Source: Bacillus mycoides (GTDB taxonomy: Bacteria; Bacillota; Bacilli; Bacillales; Bacillaceae_G). Taken from it: a DNA stretch of 64,000 nt. Position 1 is the stretch's first letter; every line of letters starts with the position of its first letter. The notes below the pieces were generated by a model, which had not been told where the DNA came from, did no database searches, and saw only the letters and a program-made list of their open reading frames with translations. Below, one piece after another: positions 1 through 7,986 of the stretch. Position numbers and translations under genes: made by a program. Location: the NCBI RefSeq assembly GCF_001757995.1, contig NZ_LXLV01000045.1, forward strand, positions 1 through 64,000. The letters run 5' to 3'.

Positions 1-127
1 AATTCTTCTGAATATGTAATAAATATTGAACCTTTTTTAGTCATGAAAAATCCCCTCCAAGTAATAGTGTAACATCCATGTATGTACATGGTCTTTTTAC
101 ACTGTCTACTTAAAGGGGATAATATCA
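1..127 (-). mobile_element. End of a probable IS3-family insertion sequence (partial)
   Basis: Read on the minus strand, this segment begins TGATATTATCCCCTTTAAGT and runs through a short palindrome (CCATGTA/TACATGG, about 74-90) to a GGAGGGGA ribosome binding site at 51-58. The start of an ORF follows (ATG at 42-44; MTKKGSIFITYSEE...), which leaves the window. Terminal sequence, then leader, then an OrfA-like start with a Y/F-S-E-E-F-type beginning is what IS3-family elements look like. The flanking transporter reading frame begins right after position 127, so the element seems to be inserted in it. The family call is by recollection of terminal sequences. Only 44 bp of coding sequence is visible. 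Confidence 0.5.
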
Positions 128-128
128 T

Positions 129-929
129 AAGTATTTCAGTGTTGGTCTGGTTGTATTAGCATTGCTAGGTGTGGTTACAATTCCAACGGGGTTGTTAACT
201 ATAAATCGTTTTACATTCCTGATTAGTATCTTAGGGATTGTTATTCCAGCCTATTATTTTATTTATATGTATCGTAGTCCTAAAACAACAAAAGTAGAGC
301 AATCTCGTCTTCTTGCGTATATACCACTCTTTATTGCAGCTACAATATTTTGGTCTATACAAGAACAAGGTGCTATTATCTTAGCGACATACGCGGATCA
401 ACGAACTCAATTACAGTTCAATGGAATTACATTGCATTCCGCTTGGTTCCAATCATTAAGTCCAATCTTTATCGTAACGCTTGCCCCGATTTTTGCATGG
501 GTTTGGATAAAGTTAGGCAAGAAGCAGCCTTCAACGGCAAAAAAATTCGCTATTGGATTGCTATTTGCAGGTTTATCATTCTTAGTTATGATTATTCCGG
601 CTTTAATCAACGGTACTCACTCTTTAGTGAATCCTATGTGGTTAGTCCTTAGCTTCTTTTTAATTGTAATTGGAGAAGTTTGTTTATCCCCTTCAGGATT
701 ATCAATAACGACGAAGCTGGCTCCAGCTGCTTTCGCTTCGCAAACCATGAGCTTATGGTTCTTATCAACTGCGTCTGCGCAAGCAATAAATGCCCAAGTT
801 GTTAAACTGTATAATCCTGCAACAGAAGCAATTTACTTTGGTGTTATTGGTGCTATCTCCATTTTAGTTAGCATCCTGCTGTTTACATTATCATCAAAAA
901 TCCAAAATTTCATGAAGGGACTTCAATAA
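129..929 (+). pseudogene. Peptide MFS transporter (POT/DtpT family), 3' half only
   Basis: Frame opens just after an in-frame stop at 120-122 and reads KYFSVGLVVLALLGVVTIPTG..., ending FMKGLQ. About 267 codons remain of a protein that is normally about 470-490 residues. It has six or so hydrophobic helices and the POT-like segment IFWSIQEQGAIILATYADQRT. POT proteins import di- and tripeptides with protons. The N-terminal helices, including the PTR2 signature, are absent, and upstream DNA is the likely insertion-sequence end. There is no RBS or ATG at the 5' edge (the first usable codon is a TTG at 162), so a functional product is unlikely. The 5' half may lie on the far side of the insertion, outside the window. 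Confidence 0.8.
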
Positions 930-970
930 CGGTCTCTTATTGAAATGAACAAATACAAGTTTCTATGTGA

Positions 971-998
971 AGAGTAGCCAAACGGGTTACTCTTTTTT
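971..998 (+). terminator. Terminator of the POT transporter
   Basis: AGAGTAGCC and GGTTACTCT form a 9-bp stem (one G-T pair) with a short loop, followed by TTTTTT. It sits 40 bp after the transporter stop. Confidence 0.8.
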
Positions 999-1034
999 GT
1001 ATAACCATAGTAATCTCCACACAAACGCAATATA

Positions 1035-1190
1035 ATGTATGCTGGAGCAATGATATTTCTAGGAAAACAAAACATACCTAATAGACTAATGCAACTTGGT
1101 AAGAGAGCTGACTATTTATCTAAAGAGGAGCTTCTTAAACATAAAGACTGCGTCATCGATTTACTCGATGAACGGGAAATTTGCGAATAA
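1035..1190 (+). CDS. Possible small protein, 51 aa, unknown
   Basis: An ATG-TAA frame encodes MYAGAMIFLGKQNIPNRLMQ... and ends ...IDLLDEREICE, with a charged, helix-like second half (SKEELLKHKDCVIDLLDERE). It is followed directly by a good hairpin terminator at 1197, which suggests the end of a real transcript. No convincing RBS precedes the ATG, so this may be the 3' remnant of a longer lost gene. I do not recognise the family. Confidence 0.3.
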   Translation: MYAGAMIFLGKQNIPNRLMQLGKRADYLSKEELLKHKDCVIDLLDEREICE

Positions 1191-1196
1191 AAGACC

Positions 1197-1247
1197 AAAA
1201 CTCCAACTCATTCATAGTTTAAAATACTGATGAGCTGGAGTTTTCTC
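1197..1247 (+). terminator. Hairpin terminator after the small ORF
   Basis: AAAACTCCAACTCAT (1197-1211) pairs with ATGAGCTGGAGTTTT (1230-1244) with one G-T pair and an 18-nt loop. Confidence 0.65.
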
Positions 1248-1295
1248 ATTGCTATATATACAAATAAAATAAAGATTACTAAAGGGATATATGTG

Positions 1296-1342
1296 AAAAA
1301 ACTATTTCTTTTGGAGGATTTCAATAAAAGAAATAGTTTTTT
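1296..1342. repeat. Perfect 17-bp inverted repeat
   Basis: AAAAAACTATTTCTTTT (1296-1312) is repeated exactly inverted at 1326-1342 around a 13-nt loop. It is probably an orphan bidirectional terminator, as no intact gene ends nearby. The remaining DNA from 1343 to 1627 holds only a 70-codon AT-rich frame without an RBS, which I do not call as a gene. Confidence 0.6.
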
Positions 1343-1627
1343 GGTTGTTGCAGTAAATGAAGTCATGTAGAGGGCTACTAAAATACTATATATCCAAATT
1401 ATTCTAATAATTTCATCTGAGTTGGAATCCCTTTACTTTGTATGTCTTTGAGTTTATCAGAACTTAACTTTTTATCCATTCATATAGACGAAAATTCTAC
1501 ATCATTAAGAAACTATTTAAAAAGTTTCCTTTTATATGGAACAATTCCATATTTGTTAGAATACTCCCATCGCAACCTTTCCCTTTATATTCTATACTGC
1601 ATCTTCAATTACAAAATACAAATACAC

Positions 1628-1655
1628 AAAGAGGGCTACATAAGCCCTCTTTAAT
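1628..1655 (-). terminator. Terminator of the pyroglutamate operon
   Basis: AAAGAGGGCT (1628-1637) and AGCCCTCTTT (1643-1652) form a perfect 10-bp stem with a 5-nt loop, 16 bp beyond the pcp stop codon. T-rich flanks on both sides allow bidirectional use. Confidence 0.8.
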
Positions 1656-1670
1656 TAACATACTTTTCAC

Positions 1671-2318
1671 TTAATGCGTCGCACCGCCGCACGCTACAAT
1701 ATCTACTTCCACTTCCGTCGCTACCTCAATTGCCAATTCTATTCCTTTACTAATCGTAGAAAGTGACATACTCGGTTGGCCTGGATAATTGCTCGCTTGC
1801 TCTGGCAAGAACGGAATATGAACAAATCCACCTTTTATTTTCTTATCATGTTTCTCTAGTTCGTGCATGAGACCATAGAATAAATGATTACAAACGAATG
1901 TACCTGCCGTTTGTGAAACAGATGACGGTATACCTTCTTCGCGAAGTTTTTTTACGATTGCTTTCATCGGAAGTGTAGACCAATACGCAATAGGACCCTC
2001 TTCTACAACCGGCATATCCACCGGCTGATTTCCTTCATTATCAGCAATTCTTGCATCATCAATATTAATTGCTACACGCTCTATCGTAATATCTGGTCTG
2101 CCCCCAGCTTGTCCAATACATATAATCATTTCAGGCGACAACTCTTCTATATACTCTTTTAATACTCTTATTGATTTATGAAATACAGTTGGAACTTGTT
2201 TACTAATAATCTTGTACTCTCCGATTGTTTTTTCATGCAAACTTTTTGCAACTTCCCAGGCTGGATTGATACTTTCTCCGCCGAACGGATCGAACCCTGT
2301 TATTAATACTGTTTTCAT
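1671..2318 (-). CDS. pcp: Pyrrolidone-carboxylate peptidase (pyroglutamyl peptidase I)
   Basis: Removes N-terminal pyroglutamate from peptides in the cytoplasm (cysteine peptidase family C15). The 215-residue length is normal for the family. The catalytic triad can be read: Glu80 in the [14 protein letters not shown] segment, Cys143 in [11 protein letters not shown] and His167 in [12 protein letters not shown]. The N-terminus [17 protein letters not shown] is the family signature. The start ATG follows GGAGAGTGAAACT. It is the last gene of the operon, 16 bp after the DUF979 permease, so the pyroglutamate it frees can be opened by the PxpABC enzyme encoded upstream. Confidence 0.95.
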   Translation of the reverse strand: MKTVLITGFDPFGGESINPAWEVAKSLHEKTIGEYKIISKQVPTVFHKSIRVLKEYIEELSPEMIICIGQAGGRPDITIERVAINIDDARIADNEGNQPVDMPVVEEGPIAYWSTLPMKAIVKKLREEGIPSSVSQTAGTFVCNHLFYGLMHELEKHDKKIKGGFVHIPFLPEQASNYPGQPSMSLSTISKGIELAIEVATEVEVDIVACGGATH

Positions 2319-2334
2319 AGTTTCACTCTCCTAA

Positions 2335-3297
2335 TTAGAAACGATATACAAGGCCGTACATGATAAACATATTGATAATGAAAATGGAAAGAGCAATTGG
2401 TACTTGTGCCTTAATAACAGCGTTCTTATCTTTCAGTTCTAAAAGCATTGCCGGAACGATATTAAAGTTTGCCGCCATTGGAGTAATCAATGTTCCGCAA
2501 TATCCTGCAAACATACCTAGTGCTGCCATAATAGCTGGATTCCCTCCGTGCATTTGTACAATTAGAGGTAAGCCGATTCCACCAGTGATTACGGCAAACG
2601 CTGCGAATGCATTCCCCATTACGACTGTAAATAGCATCATTCCTAAACAATATGCCATAACAGCAACGAAGGGATACTCTGTCGGTAACACTTGTCCGAC
2701 TAAATCAGAAACGACTTGCCCAACGCCAGACTTCGCGAAAATACCGCCAAGCGCTGCTAACATTTGTGGTAAAATAACTGCCCAACCAACCGCTTGTAAT
2801 AACCTACTTCCTTCTTGAACAGGCGTTGTTATTTTCGCTTTTGTAATACGCATCGCCGCAACGAATGCGAGTAACGCTCCTAATGCTAGTGCAATTAATG
2901 TCACTTTATCAGGATCAACAAGTGCAACATTTCCCCATTTTATCTTTCCTAACGTTAACGTTCCGATAATTGTAAAAATAGGTATTAATATTGCAGGCAT
3001 AAAAATTTTATTTTTTAATTTCTCAGCATGTTTCAAACGTTCTTGCACTGGTACTTCTTTCTCCTCGGATTTTGTTACTTTATTTAATGAAGCTAAAACG
3101 ACCATAACTAGCACAATACAGCCAACATAAAATGAAGGTATTACATTTCCGAATATGAATGTAACTGCAAACAATGCCCAAAATAAGCTAGAACCGAATC
3201 GGTTTGGATGTTCACGATCAAATGCAATACGAACAGCGATAAATGCAACGATTATTCCTAATACATAATAAATTGTATCCATTGTTATGATGTTCAT
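2335..3297 (-). CDS. DUF979 family integral membrane protein
   Basis: A 320-residue protein with about nine or ten hydrophobic segments and a basic cytoplasmic stretch (KSEEKEVPVQERLKHAEKLKNK) near residue 80. DUF979 and DUF969 proteins are encoded side by side in Gram-positive pyroglutamate loci, and here the DUF969 gene stops 1 bp before this start. The pair has the look of a two-subunit permease, and its place between pxpA and pcp suggests transport of 5-oxoproline or pyroglutamyl peptides. That substrate is inference. The start is supported by AAGGAGGC about 9 nt before the ATG. Confidence 0.85.
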   Translation of the reverse strand: MNIITMDTIYYVLGIIVAFIAVRIAFDREHPNRFGSSLFWALFAVTFIFGNVIPSFYVGCIVLVMVVLASLNKVTKSEEKEVPVQERLKHAEKLKNKIFMPAILIPIFTIIGTLTLGKIKWGNVALVDPDKVTLIALALGALLAFVAAMRITKAKITTPVQEGSRLLQAVGWAVILPQMLAALGGIFAKSGVGQVVSDLVGQVLPTEYPFVAVMAYCLGMMLFTVVMGNAFAAFAVITGGIGLPLIVQMHGGNPAIMAALGMFAGYCGTLITPMAANFNIVPAMLLELKDKNAVIKAQVPIALSIFIINMFIMYGLVYRF

Positions 3298-3298
3298 C

Positions 3299-3994
3299 TT
3301 ATATAGCCTCCTTCTCTTGTTTTTCTTCTGCCTTCATTGTTTTCTCTATATACTTATCAAACCTTCTAAACCTAATCCAGCTCACAATAAGGGCAGATAT
3401 CGCAGTTGGAATACCCCAAAGCGCCATATCCCATACACCGACATGCATACCTACTGAATCGAAGAACCCTTTCATTAATAAAATGGCACCAGTTGCGATG
3501 AAAATATCCTCTCCGAAAAACCAAGCTGTATTTTCCGCAGCAGCTGCATTTGCTTTAATCTTTTCTCTCAATTTTTCAGGAAGTTTACCATATTTTCCTT
3601 GTGCAGCTCCTTCTGCCATTGGCGCAACTAGTGGTCTCACTGTTTGCGCATGCCCACCAATATTAAGTCCAAGTGCTGCTGATGATTCTCTTATCGTAAA
3701 ATATGACATTAATACTCTTCCAGTTGTTGCTCCTTTTGATTTCGTTATAAGTGCTTCTGCTCTTTCTTTTAAACCGTAACGCTCTAAAATTCCGATTACC
3801 GGTAAAGTTAATATGATTGGCATAGACATATATCTGTTTTCTATGAAAAATTTACCGAACATGCTGATCACATCATAAAAGCTTAAACCAGAAACCATAC
3901 CAGTAACAATACCCGCAACCATTACTACTAACAGTGTATTTAGTCTAAATAAAAACCCAACTGCAACAAGTAGTATCCCAATTAATTTAATCAT
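3299..3994 (-). CDS. DUF969 family integral membrane protein
   Basis: About 231 residues with hydrophobic helices at the N-terminus (MIKLIGILLVAVGFLFR), the middle and the C-terminus (WDMALWGIPTAISALIVSWI), then a charged tail (KTMKAEEKQEKEAI). The middle section SSAALGLNIGGHAQTVRPLVAPMAEGAA is highly conserved-looking. I chose the ATG at 3994 because the GAGGGGAA ribosome site sits about 9 nt before it; a GTG three codons earlier abuts that site. Partner of the DUF979 protein, co-transcribed with pxpABC and pcp. Confidence 0.85.
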   Translation of the reverse strand: MIKLIGILLVAVGFLFRLNTLLVVMVAGIVTGMVSGLSFYDVISMFGKFFIENRYMSMPIILTLPVIGILERYGLKERAEALITKSKGATTGRVLMSYFTIRESSAALGLNIGGHAQTVRPLVAPMAEGAAQGKYGKLPEKLREKIKANAAAAENTAWFFGEDIFIATGAILLMKGFFDSVGMHVGVWDMALWGIPTAISALIVSWIRFRRFDKYIEKTMKAEEKQEKEAI

Positions 3995-4016
3995 TTCCAG
4001 CACTTCCCCTCATTTA

Positions 4017-4778
4017 TTATTTCGGTGCACTTATAGAAACACCGTTAAGTTCGAATGTTCTGTATATTTTTTCCGCAAATTGTACTGCTTTCTCTCCGTC
4101 CCCGTGTAAACATATCGTTTGCGCCTGAACTGCTACTTTCTCCCCATTAACCGATTCTACATACCCTTCCTTTACCATTTGAAGTACTTGTTTTATCGCT
4201 TCATCTTCGTTTTTTATAAGAGCATTTTCTTCTGTACGGCTCGTTAAAGTTCCATCCTGCTTATACGTGCGATCAGCAAAAGCTTCTTGTACGAGAGTTA
4301 TATTATATTTTTCTGTTGCCTTTATAAATGCCTCACTATTCGCTAGTCCGTAAAGTAATAATCCAGGGTTAATATGATAAATTGCTTTTGCGATTGCATC
4401 CGCAATTTCCGAATCAGTTGCCGCCATATTATATAAGGCACCGTGCGGTTTTACATGTTGCATTTTCCCTCCGGCAGCTCTAACAAATCCTTCTAATGCG
4501 CCAATTTGATATAAAACATAATCGTACACTTCACTTGCTGAAACGTGCATATTCCTTCTCCCAAATCCAATTAAATCAGGAAATCCAGGATGTGCCCCTA
4601 TTGCTACGTTATGCTGCAGAGCTTTTTCAACCGTTTGCCTCATAACGGCCGGATCACCCGCATGAAAACCACAAGCAACATTTATAGAGGAAACGAACGG
4701 AAGAATTTCATCATCATTCCCCATTTTATAAGCTCCAAAACTTTCTCCTAAATCACAGTTTAAATCAATTGTAGTCAC
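4017..4778 (-). CDS. pxpA: 5-oxoprolinase subunit A (LamB/YcsF family)
   Basis: Subunit of the prokaryotic ATP-dependent 5-oxoprolinase that converts 5-oxo-L-proline to L-glutamate. The 253-residue length is typical. The N-terminal signature IDLNCDLGESFGAYKMG and the motifs INVACGFHAGDP, GAHPGFPDLIGFGRR and VKPHGALYN, together with CLHGDGEKAV near the end, are characteristic of YcsF proteins. It starts with GTG behind GAGGAAAACATC. It lies 18 bp after pxpC and 22 bp before the DUF969 gene. Confidence 0.95.
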   Translation of the reverse strand: MTTIDLNCDLGESFGAYKMGNDDEILPFVSSINVACGFHAGDPAVMRQTVEKALQHNVAIGAHPGFPDLIGFGRRNMHVSASEVYDYVLYQIGALEGFVRAAGGKMQHVKPHGALYNMAATDSEIADAIAKAIYHINPGLLLYGLANSEAFIKATEKYNITLVQEAFADRTYKQDGTLTSRTEENALIKNEDEAIKQVLQMVKEGYVESVNGEKVAVQAQTICLHGDGEKAVQFAEKIYRTFELNGVSISAPK

Positions 4779-4796
4779 GATGTTTTCCTCCTAATC

Positions 4797-5786
4797 TCAG
4801 CTTCGTAAAGCGATGAATTTCTTTAATAGACTCATACTTATTTCCTGTTCTATATATAAGTGTGCAGCTTCTTCCATAGTTATTTTTTCAAAAGTTACAT
4901 AGTCTCCTGGTTTCAGCTGCGCTAGAAGAGGTAAATCTACTGAAACTACATTTCCAATTCTCGGATAACCACCTGTCGTTTGTCTATCCGCCATTAATAT
5001 AATAGGCTGTCCACCATTCGGTACTTGAATTGTTCCGAATGTAACTGGGCTCGATAAAATTTCTATCTCTTCAACTCTATTTAAAACATCTCCGTCAAGC
5101 CTATATCCCATGCGATCAGCATAATTGGATACTTTATACTCTTTCGAAAAAAACGACTTTATACTTTCTTCTGTAAATTGATCATATTCAAAGTCTGTTA
5201 TGACGCGAAGAATAGGATGCTTCTTATATTTTGGTAAAGCATCGTTGCAAATTGCCCACTTCGTTTTTATACGCTCTTCTTCTTGTAAGTTTTGAATGAA
5301 ACGACTCGCAACTTCTGCCCCTGTACCAATTTGAAAATAATCTCCTTTTTTCAGCATTCTCCCTTCAATACCGCCAAGAGCAGCACGTATGTAAGTACTT
5401 TTACTTCCCATCGTACGATCAATATTTATACCGCCCGCAAAAGTCACATATGCTCTGCAACCGCTTTTCACTTTCCCGAGACAAAGCATGCTTCCTTCTT
5501 CAGCTAATATGGGGCGCCATAATGGAATGCGCTCTCCATTTAATAACGGTTCCATATCTGCTCCACCAATCGCGAGCAAAGTCGTTTTCTTTATTAACAA
5601 TTTAGGTCCCATTATTGTAATTTCGAGTCCAGCCTCATTCTCCTCATTACCTACTAACATATTAATCATCCTGAGCGCATTTTTATCCATAGCCCCGCCA
5701 ACAGGTACACCGTATTGTTGATACTGAGATCGTCCTAAATCTTGGACTGTTGTAAACATTCCAGCATGTAAAACCTCTACATCCAT
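4797..5786 (-). CDS. pxpC: 5-oxoprolinase subunit C (biotin-dependent carboxyltransferase / KipA family)
   Basis: A 329-residue protein of the AHS2/KipA family. Motifs include the start VLHAGMFTTVQDLGR, QYGVPVGGAMD, AYVTFAGGI, and ILMADRQTTGGYPRIG near residue 265. With PxpA and PxpB it forms 5-oxoprolinase. The PxpB homologue KipI and its antagonist KipA are also known as regulators of the sporulation kinase KinA in B. subtilis, so a second role is possible. Its start overlaps the end of pxpB by 10 bp (ATG inside the last codons), which implies translational coupling. Confidence 0.93.
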   Translation of the reverse strand: MDVEVLHAGMFTTVQDLGRSQYQQYGVPVGGAMDKNALRMINMLVGNEENEAGLEITIMGPKLLIKKTTLLAIGGADMEPLLNGERIPLWRPILAEEGSMLCLGKVKSGCRAYVTFAGGINIDRTMGSKSTYIRAALGGIEGRMLKKGDYFQIGTGAEVASRFIQNLQEEERIKTKWAICNDALPKYKKHPILRVITDFEYDQFTEESIKSFFSKEYKVSNYADRMGYRLDGDVLNRVEEIEILSSPVTFGTIQVPNGGQPIILMADRQTTGGYPRIGNVVSVDLPLLAQLKPGDYVTFEKITMEEAAHLYIEQEISMSLLKKFIALRS

Positions 5787-6490
5787 TCTTTAGCCCCCTC
5801 AAGCGATACGTACTCTTCCTTTGTTATTGGTATAAATCGTAAATACATACCACTTTGAATATATGTTGGTGTTTCTTCTTTTGGATTAAATAGAGAAATA
5901 GGTGTTCGGCCGATAATATTCCAGCCTCCTGGTGTTTCAAGCGGATAAATACCTGTTTGATTTCCGCCAATACCTACTGAACCAGGAGCAATTTGTAACC
6001 GCGGCGTTTCTTTTCTAGGTGTTTCTAGTTCTTTCGGTAATCCGCCTAAATATGGGAACCCAGGTGTAAAACCTAACATATACACGAAATATGTTGTTTC
6101 ACTATGTATTCGAATAACATCCTCTACTTGTAAGCCTTGATAATGCGCAACCTCTTCTAAATCAGGTCCATATTCTCCCCCGTAACACACTGGTATAGAA
6201 ATATGTTTCACATCTCGGTTCACTTCTTCTTTATAAGAATCACACAGCTCCTGTATATACTGGCAAACGTAATCATATGGCCTTTCACTTCTCTCATTTC
6301 GCTTCCATACTTCGTACAAATTGTAGTAAACCGCTAATGAAGTAAACGACGGAACGCATTCAACCATTCCTGCAAACGGATGTTGTTGCAATGCTTGAAA
6401 TAATCGTTGCACTTTTTCGTATATATCCATCCCAATTTCTTCACCAAATGTAACAATAATTGCTTGATCCCCTAACGCAGAAAATTTCAT
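5777..6490 (-). CDS. pxpB: 5-oxoprolinase subunit B (KipI / AHS1 family)
   Basis: About 238 residues from the ATG at 6490, preceded by AGAGGGAGTGGG; an upstream in-frame start at 6514 lacks a ribosome site. The N-terminus reads MKFSALGDQAIIVTFGEEI. The C-terminal cyclophilin-like half carries the AHS1 hallmark YMLGFTPGFPYLGGLP and APGSVGIGGNQTGIYPLETPGGWNIIGRTP. It is the partner of PxpC, whose reading frame it overlaps. It follows the IclR gene by 14 bp and is probably co-transcribed with it. Confidence 0.95.
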   Translation of the reverse strand: MKFSALGDQAIIVTFGEEIGMDIYEKVQRLFQALQQHPFAGMVECVPSFTSLAVYYNLYEVWKRNERSERPYDYVCQYIQELCDSYKEEVNRDVKHISIPVCYGGEYGPDLEEVAHYQGLQVEDVIRIHSETTYFVYMLGFTPGFPYLGGLPKELETPRKETPRLQIAPGSVGIGGNQTGIYPLETPGGWNIIGRTPISLFNPKEETPTYIQSGMYLRFIPITKEEYVSLEGAKEWM

Positions 6491-6504
6491 CCCACTCCCT
6501 CTTT

Positions 6505-7257
6505 CTATGCCCAAAAGCCGAGTTCTTTCGAAATGCGGTATGCTGTTTCTTTCACTTTCGCAGTAAAATATGAAATGTTACTTTCGCTATACTCAATTGC
6601 CAATCCCGAAATACTAATGCCTGCTACAACCGTTCCATCACTTGCAAAAATTGGAGCTGCAATAGCCGCTGTATGATTTTCTAATTCAGAGTAACTAATT
6701 GTATATCCAGCTTGTTTTGCCATATGTAACACTTCTAGTAAATGCTCCTTATTCACGATCGTTCCATCCGCAAACTGCTTTAAATCTGTTTCCTCTACGT
6801 ACTTTCTTTTCTCTTCCTCAGAAAAATATGATAGTAAAATTCTCGGACATGCACCCGCATACAGTGGAGCTCTTCTTCCAACCGCCGTATAAACACGTAC
6901 CGGCTGAGCTCCTTCCATCTTCTCAACATAAATTGCATCATTACCATCTTGAATAATTAAATTTACTGCTTGCCCTAAACTATCTCTAAGCTCTTTCATA
7001 TAAGGAATCGCAATATTTCTTACGGATAACCTTTGTGAAACAAGTTGACCAAATCGTAAAAAAACGACTCCGAGACGGTACTTTCCCTTTTCTGTTTTTT
7101 GTAAAAAGTCCATTTCTTCTAACGAACCAATTAAACGATAAACAGATGTTTTCGGCATATTCGTAAGCTGAACCATCTCTGTTAAACTTAGCTCCTCATG
7201 CTCATAAAACAACTCTAAAATATCCATTGTCTTAACTGCCGTTTTATTTATACTCAT
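6505..7257 (-). CDS. IclR-family regulator of the pyroglutamate operon (KipR-like)
   Basis: A 250-residue protein with an N-terminal winged helix (residues ~8-70: LELFYEHEELSLTEMVQLTNMPKTSVYRLIGSLEEMDFL) followed by an IclR effector domain (VRVYTAVGRRAPLYAGACPRILLSYF; YTISYSELENHTAAIAAPIF; VVAGISISG). It is the first gene of the pxp-pcp operon, as KipR is of the kip operon in B. subtilis. Two palindromic sites just upstream of its start suggest that it represses itself and the whole operon. The ligand is not visible from sequence; 5-oxoproline is an obvious candidate. Confidence 0.9.
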   Translation of the reverse strand: MSINKTAVKTMDILELFYEHEELSLTEMVQLTNMPKTSVYRLIGSLEEMDFLQKTEKGKYRLGVVFLRFGQLVSQRLSVRNIAIPYMKELRDSLGQAVNLIIQDGNDAIYVEKMEGAQPVRVYTAVGRRAPLYAGACPRILLSYFSEEEKRKYVEETDLKQFADGTIVNKEHLLEVLHMAKQAGYTISYSELENHTAAIAAPIFASDGTVVAGISISGLAIEYSESNISYFTAKVKETAYRISKELGFWA

Positions 7258-7271
7258 CCTATCTCCTTCGC

Positions 7272-7309
7272 GTTCCGAATTTCGGAACTACAATTCCGTT
7301 TTTCGAAAC
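7272..7309 (-). promoter_or_regulatory. Double operator for the IclR-type regulator
   Basis: GTTCCGAATTTCGGAAC (7272-7288) is a perfect palindrome apart from its centre base. A second, weaker copy, ATTCCGTTTTTCGAAAC, lies at 7293-7309. Centre-to-centre distance is 21 bp, two helical turns, so two dimers would bind the same DNA face. The sites lie 15-52 bp before the IclR start codon. IclR proteins often bind such TTCCG-type palindromes. Confidence 0.7.
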
Positions 7310-7372
7310 AAACATATAATTTAAAATTATAAAATATTCTTTCAATTCTATCAATATTTTTTTCACAAATAA

Positions 7373-7409
7373 AAAAAGTATGGAAGATTATATTTCTCCC
7401 ATACTTTTT
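7373..7409 (-). terminator. Terminator of signal peptidase gene
   Basis: AAAAAGTATGG (7373-7383) pairs with CCATACTTTTT (7399-7409). The minus-strand copy ends in a T run, 3 bp past the sip stop codon. Confidence 0.8.
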
Positions 7410-7411
7410 GT

Positions 7412-7963
7412 TTATAATGCTCTTACTTGTTTCAACGGCCAGAAAACAGCTTGTCCTTTTCCGACAATTTCATCTTCTGAAATAAATCCAAACATACGAC
7501 CGTCTTTAGATACTTCACGATTATCTCCTAAAACAAACACTTGGCCCTCTGGCACTTTCGTTTTCCCTGTGATTTGTTCTAACGTAAAATCAGGAGTTAA
7601 TACACGACCTGATGCCTTTTCTTTAAATTCTTTTAAATACGGTTCTTCCATCGCTTTTCCGTTTACATATAAAACATCATCTTTATACTCAACTGTATCA
7701 CCTGGTAAACCAATTACTCGTTTTACTAAATCGTACCCTTCTTTTCCGTGGAAGACGATAACGTCAAAACGATCTAATCCGTTTATACTATAACCAATCT
7801 TATTAACGAGCACGCGCTCATTATTTTCTAAAGTTGGCATCATCGACTCACCTTGTACTAATGACGGCGTAAATAGCACCCCACGAACGATAAAGGCAAT
7901 CGCAAGTGTAATACCTATCGTTTTAATCCATGAGATCAATTCTTTCTTCGTATTTGTCTTCAT
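7412..7963 (-). CDS. Type I signal peptidase
   Basis: Cleaves signal peptides from exported proteins at the outer face of the membrane. A 183-residue protein with a single N-terminal anchor (IKTIGITLAIAFIVRGVLF). It carries the catalytic Ser40 in QGESMMPTL and the general base Lys81 in DLVKRVIGLPGD. The C-terminal box reads GDNREVSKDGRMFGFI, where most family members have SxDSR, so a conserved Ser is Gly here. GAGGAG precedes the ATG. It is a monocistronic unit; B. cereus-group genomes carry several such paralogues. Confidence 0.93.
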   Translation of the reverse strand: MKTNTKKELISWIKTIGITLAIAFIVRGVLFTPSLVQGESMMPTLENNERVLVNKIGYSINGLDRFDVIVFHGKEGYDLVKRVIGLPGDTVEYKDDVLYVNGKAMEEPYLKEFKEKASGRVLTPDFTLEQITGKTKVPEGQVFVLGDNREVSKDGRMFGFISEDEIVGKGQAVFWPLKQVRAL

Positions 7964-7986
7964 CGTTTCTCCTCTTTCTTAAATAC

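Noticed and set aside
1442-1654. 70-codon plus-strand frame before the pcp terminator
   Set aside because: No ribosome site, AT-driven composition, and its end overlaps the operon terminator hairpin.
2360-2818. 152-codon frame opposite the DUF979 gene
   Set aside because: Shadow frame of a well-supported gene; no start signals and unusual composition.
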